Assembly (NCBI GenBank): GCA_018970765.1
Contig: JAGWVT010000028.1
Span: 1-32,532 of the forward strand
Source of the DNA: Actinomycetales bacterium
GTDB taxonomy: Bacteria; Actinomycetota; Actinomycetes; S36-B12
DNA length: 32,532 nt
Direction: 5' to 3'
Below the pieces are notes generated by a model, which did no database searches, had not been told where the DNA came from, and saw only the letters and a program-made list of their open reading frames with translations. Below are positions 26,779-32,532 of the stretch, piece by piece (the first letter of the stretch is position 1; each line of letters begins with the position of its first letter). The translations under genes were made by a program, and so were the position numbers.

Positions 26779-27474
26779 GTGAACACAGGGCGCATCGGCA
26801 TTGTCACCTTTCCCGGCTCGCTTGACGATGTTGATGCTGCACGCGCCGTGCGGCTAGCCGGCGGTGAAGCGGTTGCGCTGTGGCATGGCGACGGTGGTGA
26901 TGCTGCCCTTAGGGGTGTCGATGCGGTGATCCTGCCCGGCGGGTTCTCCTACGGGGACTATCTGCGTTGCGGGGCCATTGCCCGGTTTGCTCCGATCATG
27001 GAGGAGGTCATTCGCCGCGCTGAGCAGGGCATGCCGGTGCTGGGAATCTGTAATGGCTTCCAGATTCTCTGTGAGGCGCACCTGTTGCACGGGGCACTGC
27101 GACGCAATGACCATCAACACTTCCTCTGCCGCGACCAGGCGTTGCAGGTCCTCGACACAACTTCGGACTGGACGAATGGTTTCGCTCCAGGTCAGCGGAT
27201 CGTGATTCCCATGAAAAACGGCGAGGGCGCTTATCTCGCCGATGAGAAAACCTTGGATCGCCTGGAAGGCGAGGGTCGGGTGGTGTTCCGATACCTGGAT
27301 GGCAACCCGAACGGGTCTCGGCGTGACATCGCTGGTATTCGCAACGAACGTGGCAACGTCGTCGGCTTGATGCCACATCCGGAGCACGCGATTGAGCAAC
27401 TCACTGGACCCAGTACCGATGGGCTTGGGTTCTTCACTTCGGTCCTGCAGGCCTTGCAGGTCGCGGCGCCATGA
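26779..27474 (+). CDS. purQ: FGAM synthase glutaminase subunit PurQ
   Basis: Class I glutamine amidotransferase that releases ammonia from glutamine for PurL. The 231-residue protein has [15 protein letters not shown] near the N-terminus, the oxyanion strand [17 protein letters not shown] near 50-66, the nucleophile elbow GICNGFQIL with C91, and the triad partners H200 and E202 in [13 protein letters not shown] at 26779 follows an ACGGGGTG purine run by about 9 bases. Its TGA overlaps the purL ATG, as expected for equal amounts of the two subunits. Confidence 0.98.
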   Translation: MNTGRIGIVTFPGSLDDVDAARAVRLAGGEAVALWHGDGGDAALRGVDAVILPGGFSYGDYLRCGAIARFAPIMEEVIRRAEQGMPVLGICNGFQILCEAHLLHGALRRNDHQHFLCRDQALQVLDTTSDWTNGFAPGQRIVIPMKNGEGAYLADEKTLDRLEGEGRVVFRYLDGNPNGSRRDIAGIRNERGNVVGLMPHPEHAIEQLTGPSTDGLGFFTSVLQALQVAAP

Positions 27475-29759
27475 GTAGCTCGCCCGTGACTACGCCAGTC
27501 GACACGGTCGCGCAGGCCGCCAGCGACCCGAATCGCACGCAGCCCTTCGCGGAACTCGGATTGAAGCCCGATGAGTACCAGCGCATCCGCGAGATTCTCG
27601 GTCGCCGGCCAACGTCAGCCGAGCTGGCGATGTATTCGGTGATGTGGAGCGAGCACTGCTCCTATAAATCGAGCAAGGTGCATCTGCGTCAATTCGGTGA
27701 CAAGAAGCCAGACAATCCGGCGATGCTGGTCGGCATCGGCGAGAACGCCGGCGTGGTGGATATTGGCGACGGCTGGGCGGTGACCTTCAAAATCGAAAGC
27801 CACAATCATCCGAGCTTCGTCGAGCCGTATCAGGGTGCGGCCACTGGCGTCGGTGGCATCGTGCGCGACATTCTGGCCATGGGAGCTCGGCCACTGGCCG
27901 TGATGGATCCACTTCGATTCGGTCCGGCTGATGCGGCGGACACCAGGCGGGTGCTGCCCGGGATCGTCGCCGGTATTGGCGGTTACGGCAACTGCCTTGG
28001 CCTGCCGAACATCGGTGGCGAGGCGATCTTCGATGCCTCATATGCAGGCAACCCGCTCGTCAATGCACTGTGCGTAGGTGCCATGCGCCATGAGGACATC
28101 CACCTGGCCAAAGCCACCGGGGTGGGAAACCACGTTGTGCTCTACGGCGCGCGTACCGGCGGGGATGGCATCGGGGGCGTCTCCGTCCTGGCGTCAGAGT
28201 CCTTCGACGCGACCGGCCCGGCCAAGCGACCCAGTGTGCAGGTCGGCGATCCATTCATGGAAAAGCTGTTGATCGAGGCAACCCTGGAGGTCCTGCGTGC
28301 CGGGCTGGTTGAGGGCATTCAGGATCTCGGTGGCGCCGGGATCTCCTGCGCGACCAGTGAGTTGGCTTCGAATGGCACCGGGGGCATGCATGTGTGGCTT
28401 GATCGAGTACCGCTGCGTGATACCACGCTGACCTGCGAAGAGATCCTGATGAGCGAGTCCCAGGAGCGGATGTGCGCCATCGTTCGGCCGGACTGTCTGG
28501 ACGAGTTCCTGGCGCGCTGCACCAAATGGGATGTCGAGGCAGTTGTCATCGGCGAGGTCACCGATTCCGGACACTTGACGATCGATTGGCACGGCCAGCG
28601 CATTGTGGATGTGCCGCCGCGCACTGTGGCCCATGAAGGGCCGGTCTACCAGCGGCCGTTCGCGCGACCTGACTGGATGGATGCCCTGGTTGCAGATGCA
28701 CCCACGCCGGCACGGGTTCCGATGCCTGCGGATGGACCTGGCTTGGCCGATGCGGTTCGCAAGCTCGTGGCCAGTCCGAATCTGTCGAGTAAGTCTTGGA
28801 TCACCGACCAGTACGACCGCTACGTACAGGGCAACACGGTGCTTGCGCAGCCTGATGACGCGGGCATGATCCGCGTGGACGAGACCACTGGCCGAGGCGT
28901 GGCCTTGGCTACTGATGGGAATGGCCGATTTACCAAACTGGATCCCTATCGCGGCGCGCAGCTGAACTTGGCCGAGGCCTATCGCAATGTCGCCTGCTCC
29001 GGGGCGATGCCGCTGGCTGTCACGAACTGCCTGAACTTCGGTTCACCGGAAGATCCGGGTGTCATGTGGCAGTTCGCCGAAGCGGTGCGTGGCTTGGCGG
29101 ACGCCTGTCTGGAATTGGGAACGCCAGTCACCGGCGGGAACGTTTCGTTTTATAACCAGACTGGTGACGCTGCCATCCTTCCGACGCCCATTGTGGCCGT
29201 CCTCGGTGTGATCGACGACGTCCATCGGCGTGTACCGATGGCTTGGTCCGAACCCGGTCAGCAGATCGCGTTAATCGGCAGCACGCGCGATGAGTTTGGC
29301 GGCAGTGAGTGGGCGCACCTTCACGGTCACCTCGGCGGGACCCCTCCGCTGCTCGACCTGCAGGCCGAGCAGCGGCTTGCCGCACTACTCGTTGCCGAGG
29401 GTCATGCGGGGACCCTGCGTGCAGCCCACGATCTGTCCGACGGTGGCCTTGCCATGGGTCTGGTTGAGATGGCCTTGCGCTCAGGCCTCGGCTGTCAGAT
29501 CATCCTGCCGGATGAACTGCCTCCGGCAGTTGAACTCCTCGCAGAATCGGCAACGCGAGTGCTCGTAGTGCTCGATGCAGATGCGAACATCGCGGAGTTC
29601 AGCAAACGCTGTGCTGATGCTGGGCTGCCCTGCCAACTGCTGGGCGTCGTATCACGTGAACCTGCCGTTGACGTCCAGGGCCTCTTCACACTCAAGATCG
29701 ACGAACTGCGTCAGATTCATGAGCGAACCTTGCCCGCCATCCTGCAAGGCAGTTCCTAG
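27471..29759 (+). CDS. purL: FGAM synthase large subunit PurL
   Basis: Converts FGAR, ATP and ammonia (from PurQ) into FGAM. The 762-residue length is that of the small-type PurL that works with PurS and PurQ. Seen: [12 protein letters not shown] near 58-69 with the conserved H62, the phosphate and metal segment [20 protein letters not shown] near 108-127, [15 protein letters not shown] near 256 and, in the second half, [18 protein letters not shown] near 650. It starts with ATG in an ATGA overlap with purQ. The TAG stop directly abuts the TTG start of the next gene. Confidence 0.98.
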   Translation: MSSSPVTTPVDTVAQAASDPNRTQPFAELGLKPDEYQRIREILGRRPTSAELAMYSVMWSEHCSYKSSKVHLRQFGDKKPDNPAMLVGIGENAGVVDIGDGWAVTFKIESHNHPSFVEPYQGAATGVGGIVRDILAMGARPLAVMDPLRFGPADAADTRRVLPGIVAGIGGYGNCLGLPNIGGEAIFDASYAGNPLVNALCVGAMRHEDIHLAKATGVGNHVVLYGARTGGDGIGGVSVLASESFDATGPAKRPSVQVGDPFMEKLLIEATLEVLRAGLVEGIQDLGGAGISCATSELASNGTGGMHVWLDRVPLRDTTLTCEEILMSESQERMCAIVRPDCLDEFLARCTKWDVEAVVIGEVTDSGHLTIDWHGQRIVDVPPRTVAHEGPVYQRPFARPDWMDALVADAPTPARVPMPADGPGLADAVRKLVASPNLSSKSWITDQYDRYVQGNTVLAQPDDAGMIRVDETTGRGVALATDGNGRFTKLDPYRGAQLNLAEAYRNVACSGAMPLAVTNCLNFGSPEDPGVMWQFAEAVRGLADACLELGTPVTGGNVSFYNQTGDAAILPTPIVAVLGVIDDVHRRVPMAWSEPGQQIALIGSTRDEFGGSEWAHLHGHLGGTPPLLDLQAEQRLAALLVAEGHAGTLRAAHDLSDGGLAMGLVEMALRSGLGCQIILPDELPPAVELLAESATRVLVVLDADANIAEFSKRCADAGLPCQLLGVVSREPAVDVQGLFTLKIDELRQIHERTLPAILQGSS

Positions 29760-30116
29760 TTGGCACAGGACGGCAGAGCCGCGGTTCGTCAGGCTGTCGA
29801 CGACTATCTGCACGACCGTGTTGTCGACTCGACCCTTGAAGCAACTGCCGTGCGCTGGTCCCTGCGCGAGCTCGCCCGACTCGCACCGGGCCGCAGCGTC
29901 GAAATCCGAGTGCCACCGCACGGCGCCGTTCAGGCCATCGCCGGAACCACGCATCGCCGGGGAACACCCTCAGCGGTCGTGCAGGCGGATCCAGGCACCT
30001 GGTTGTTGATGGTCACCGGACAGCTCACCTGGTTCGACGCGGTGGCTTCGGGACGTGTACAGGCCAGTGGAGAACGGTCCGATCTGTCCGAGTACCTGCC
30101 GCTGGTTAGTGAATAG
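29760..30116 (+). CDS. SCP2/sterol carrier-like protein
   Basis: A 118-residue protein often called sterol carrier family protein in actinobacteria and commonly found right after purL; its role is not known, and a lipid is not proven to be its ligand. The pattern ALEATAVRWSLRELARLAPG-like helix, then VEIRVPPHGAVQAIAG, PSAVVQADPGTWLLMVTG and the ending ASGRVQASGERSDLSEYLPL matches this group. The last segment is the SCP2-type signature (W..A...G...SGER). TTG is the start, with zero spacing after the purL stop and AAGGCAG upstream inside purL. The coding end is followed by a 131-base gap, probably the end of the purine transcript. Confidence 0.85.
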   Translation: MAQDGRAAVRQAVDDYLHDRVVDSTLEATAVRWSLRELARLAPGRSVEIRVPPHGAVQAIAGTTHRRGTPSAVVQADPGTWLLMVTGQLTWFDAVASGRVQASGERSDLSEYLPLVSE

Positions 30117-30247
30117 CCCGCACTGAAATGGGATAACGATCCGACAAAAAAGTTCAGATCAACCAATCTAGGCGTCAGGCTGAACGGTAGCCTCCGTAGT
30201 TCAACGTCATCAGTTCCACCGCTGCCGGCCTCGTGAAAGGACCCTGA

Positions 30248-31279
30248 GTGGCTGATCGTCCGGTCGCAATTCGTGTTCGGGGGCTTCGACGGACCTTCGG
30301 CTCGGTCGTAGCCGTGGATGACGTCGACCTTGACGTCTTCGACGGTGAGTTCCTGACGCTGCTTGGTCCTTCAGGGTCAGGTAAGACAACGGTGTTGCGC
30401 ATCATCGCCGGTTTTGAGCGACCAGATGCAGGGACCGTTGAGCTGGCCGGCGTCGATGTCACGAACGCGCCGCCCTACGCCCGAGACGTCAATACGGTCT
30501 TTCAGGATTACGCACTCTTCCCGCATATGAGTGTGCTCAAGAACGTCGAGTACGGCCTGCGGGTCAAGCGAGTGCCCGCATCGGAACGCCGCGCCCGCGC
30601 AGAGGAAGCACTCGCGGCCGTGCGATTGACCGGATATGAGGATCGTGCACCTTCTCAACTCTCCGGCGGTCAACGCCAACGCGTGGCATTGGCTCGCGCT
30701 CTGGTGAATCGCCCCAAGGTCTTGCTACTCGACGAACCACTCGGCGCACTGGATCTGAAACTGCGTGAGGAGATGCAGGTCGAATTGAAGGCCTTGCAGC
30801 GAGAGGTCGGCATCACCTTTGTCTTCGTCACGCACGACCAGGATGAAGCCCTCACGATGTCCGACCGCATCGCGGTCTTCAATGCGGGGCGAATCGCTCA
30901 ACTCGGTACGCCGACTGACATCTATGAGCACCCCACATCTGAATTTGTCGCCGGTTTCGTCGGTACCTCGAATCTGCTCCGCGGCGCTGTCGCACAGGCC
31001 GTGATCGGTAAGGCGGGTACCTACTCCGTTCGGCCGGAGAAGATCCGGGTGCTGGCTGCCGGTACGGGTGCCAAATCCGGGGAGCGTGCGGCCAGTGGCG
31101 TCGTCCGTGAGGTCATCTACGTAGGTATGACAACACGTTTCGTCGTGGATATCGATGCTGGGAGCACGCTCATGGCCGTGCAGCAGAACGCGGCTACGGC
31201 ATCGGGGGAGGTTGCCGCTCTGCGCGGTCAGCCCGTCGACTTGGTCTGGCGCACGGAACACGAGTATTCCCTGGACTGA
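30248..31279 (+). CDS. ABC transporter ATPase, polyamine type (PotA-like)
   Basis: ATP-binding subunit of an ABC importer, attached to the inner face of the membrane. The 343-residue protein has Walker A GPSGSGKTT at 40-48, Q-loop Q86 in VFQDYALFPHM, signature LSGGQRQRVALARAL at 138-152, Walker B LLLDEPLGALD at 159-169 and the switch H196 in VTHDQDEALTMSD. After residue 240 comes a TOBE-type domain (GTYSVRPEKIRVL onward) typical of spermidine/putrescine, Fe3+ and maltose importers. GTG at 30248 follows AAAGGA by 8 bases. The binding protein gene next door supports a polyamine or similar substrate. Confidence 0.92.
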   Translation: MADRPVAIRVRGLRRTFGSVVAVDDVDLDVFDGEFLTLLGPSGSGKTTVLRIIAGFERPDAGTVELAGVDVTNAPPYARDVNTVFQDYALFPHMSVLKNVEYGLRVKRVPASERRARAEEALAAVRLTGYEDRAPSQLSGGQRQRVALARALVNRPKVLLLDEPLGALDLKLREEMQVELKALQREVGITFVFVTHDQDEALTMSDRIAVFNAGRIAQLGTPTDIYEHPTSEFVAGFVGTSNLLRGAVAQAVIGKAGTYSVRPEKIRVLAAGTGAKSGERAASGVVREVIYVGMTTRFVVDIDAGSTLMAVQQNAATASGEVAALRGQPVDLVWRTEHEYSLD

Positions 31280-31341
31280 CCGGTTTGGGGATCGTGCTGA
31301 GCACACACCAGTGCTCGGTCAACGTCAAAGGAGGGATGCGG

Positions 31342-32526
31342 ATGCGCGGAACGCGCCTGCTGTTCGCCGTCGCCGCTGGCACGGCTGCAGCTCTGGTCGT
31401 CGCCGGCTGCGGTGGCAGCAGCTCGTCCGGCGGAGTGCCGGATGTACCGATGTACGAAGGTCCAGTTGGTGCCGGTGAGGGACAAGTCAACGTCCTTGCT
31501 TGGCCCGGCTATGTCGAGAACGGTTCCACCGATCCCGCTGTGGACTGGGTGACCGGATTCGAAGAGGAGACGGGCTGCAAGGTCAACGTGAAGACCTTCG
31601 GCACCTCCGATGAGGCGGTCAAGTTGATGCAAGAAGGCGGTTGGGATGTGGTCTCGGCCTCGGGTGATGCATCGCTACGCCTGATCTACGGCGGCAACGT
31701 GCAGCCGGTCAATACCGATCTGGTACCGAACTACGCCGACGTCTTCGAGGGTCTGAAGATGCAGCAGTGGAACAGCGTCAACGGGGTCTCCTACGGCATT
31801 CCGCACGGCCGTGGCGCCAACCTGTTGATGTGGAACACCGACACGGTGACACCGGCGCCCGATTCGTGGTCCATTGTCTGGGACGCCAATTCCCCGGCAG
31901 CGGGCTCGGTAACCGCCTACGACTCCCCGATCTACATTGCTGACGCCGCGCTGTACCTGATGGCCACGCAACCGGATCTGGGTATCACCTACCCGTACGC
32001 ACTCGACGAGACTCAGTTCGCTGCAGCGGTGGATCTGTTGAAGCAACAGAAGGGTCTCGTCGGCGAGTACTGGTCGGACTACCTCAAGCAGATGGACGCC
32101 TTCAAGAACGGTTCGTCGACGGTCGGCACCACTTGGCAGGTCATCGTCAATGCCCTGCAGGGCGAAGAAGCCAAGGTGGACGCCATCAAGCCCAAGGAAG
32201 GTTCAACGGGCTGGTCGGACACCTGGATGATCGCTAAGGACACACCGAACGTGAACTGCGCCTACCTGTGGGTGAACCACATTGCGTCACCGGAGGCAAA
32301 TGCCGCCGTGGCGGAGTGGTTTGGCGAGGCACCGTCCAACGCGAAGTCCTGTGCCCTGACGTCTAATCCGGATCACTGCGCGATCTTCCACGCTGACTCG
32401 GAGGACTACTGGAAGGACGTCTACTACTGGAACACCCCGACCGAGGCCTGCCTCGACGGACGCACCGACGTCAAGTGCGTGCCGTACTCGGAGTGGACCA
32501 AGGCCTGGAGTGAACTCCGCTCCTAG
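31342..32526 (+). CDS. ABC transporter substrate-binding lipoprotein (PotD-like)
   Basis: Extracellular solute-binding protein, anchored by lipid, that hands its ligand to the importer with the ATPase upstream. The 394-residue product has a lipoprotein signal MRGTRLLFAVAAGTAAALVV followed by lipobox VAGC with C23 lipidated, then a Ser/Gly linker. VNVLAWPGYVENG and the downstream pattern resemble the PotD/PotF (spermidine/putrescine) branch; the ligand is not certain. Six further Cys occur, four of them in two close pairs (SCALTSNPDHC and ACLDGRTDVKC), suggesting disulfides. ATG at 31342 is chosen because AAAGGAGG lies 7 bases upstream; ATG at 31336 is too close to it. Permease genes are expected just beyond the window. 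Confidence 0.9.
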   Translation: MRGTRLLFAVAAGTAAALVVAGCGGSSSSGGVPDVPMYEGPVGAGEGQVNVLAWPGYVENGSTDPAVDWVTGFEEETGCKVNVKTFGTSDEAVKLMQEGGWDVVSASGDASLRLIYGGNVQPVNTDLVPNYADVFEGLKMQQWNSVNGVSYGIPHGRGANLLMWNTDTVTPAPDSWSIVWDANSPAAGSVTAYDSPIYIADAALYLMATQPDLGITYPYALDETQFAAAVDLLKQQKGLVGEYWSDYLKQMDAFKNGSSTVGTTWQVIVNALQGEEAKVDAIKPKEGSTGWSDTWMIAKDTPNVNCAYLWVNHIASPEANAAVAEWFGEAPSNAKSCALTSNPDHCAIFHADSEDYWKDVYYWNTPTEACLDGRTDVKCVPYSEWTKAWSELRS

Positions 32527-32532
32527 TCCACG

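Noticed and set aside
26404-29769. Twelve-base match TAGTTGGCACAG after both galE and purL
   Set aside because: Several 12-base matches are expected by chance in a window of this length, so no shared element is claimed.
30152-30185. Inverted repeat GTTCAG ... CTGAAC before the ABC importer
   Set aside because: Six-base arms with a 22-base loop are likely by chance; no matching known operator. A TAGCCT at 30188-30193 could be a -10 box but has no -35.

Overview
The window comes from a high-GC Gram-positive bacterium of the class Actinomycetia. The evidence is the dnaK-grpE-dnaJ-hspR heat-shock operon with a HAIR operator, actinobacterial families of unknown function (DUF3151, DUF4031), many GTG starts, GTGA/ATGA overlaps and several genes that look leaderless. 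From memory, Mycobacterium tuberculosis keeps a similar set (dnaK-grpE-dnaJ-hspR, purA, a DUF3151 gene, fba, a DedA gene, a SpoU/TrmH methylase, clpB) in one chromosomal neighbourhood, so most of this is conserved core genome and not an island. The species cannot be named from the sequence alone.

Layout. Bases 1-3027: the 5' end of an unidentified gene on the minus strand, fdhD (minus), a divergent MFS transporter (plus), a decayed C-terminal remnant of a Fic-family protein (minus) and a small secreted protein of unknown function (minus). Bases 3028-3232: a dense control region with a perfect CRP/GlxR-type palindrome, a SigH/SigR-type promoter match, a HAIR operator and a leader hairpin. Bases 3233-9807: the chaperone operon dnaK-grpE-dnaJ-hspR-clpB. 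Together these refold and disaggregate proteins, and HspR, with DnaK as co-repressor, is expected to switch the operon off through HAIR.

Bases 9804-17968: a mixed set of single genes and short operons: DUF4031, a class I/II aminotransferase, an acyl-CoA dehydrogenase-like flavoprotein, a secreted trypsin-like protease with Fn3-like repeats, an SDR, a DedA membrane protein followed by a hydrolase-like protein, and TrmH plus an MFS exporter. Bases 18052-20420: class I fructose-bisphosphate aldolase, DUF3151 and a renalase-like FAD oxidoreductase.

Bases 20492-30116: a purine biosynthesis cluster purA-purD-purB-purC-(galE)-purS-purQ-purL plus an SCP2-like gene, mostly joined by 4-base start/stop overlaps. 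PurS, PurQ and PurL form FGAM synthase; PurD, PurC and PurB carry out other steps to IMP; PurA and PurB convert IMP to AMP. galE is an unexpected member, and purF/purM are not next to the SCP2-like gene. Bases 30248-32526: the ATPase and lipoprotein binding protein of a polyamine-type ABC importer whose permeases should lie beyond the window.

No tRNA, rRNA, CRISPR array, insertion sequence or phage gene was seen, and no gene-free stretch exceeds about 205 bases. No clear new multi-gene system is present. The most unusual signals are regulatory or structural: the stacked sites before dnaK, a perfect 16-bp palindrome inside grpE, a symmetric back-to-back leaderless promoter between dedA and trmH, repeated TAnnnT-N6-start arrangements, and short tandem repeats that straddle two stop codons.
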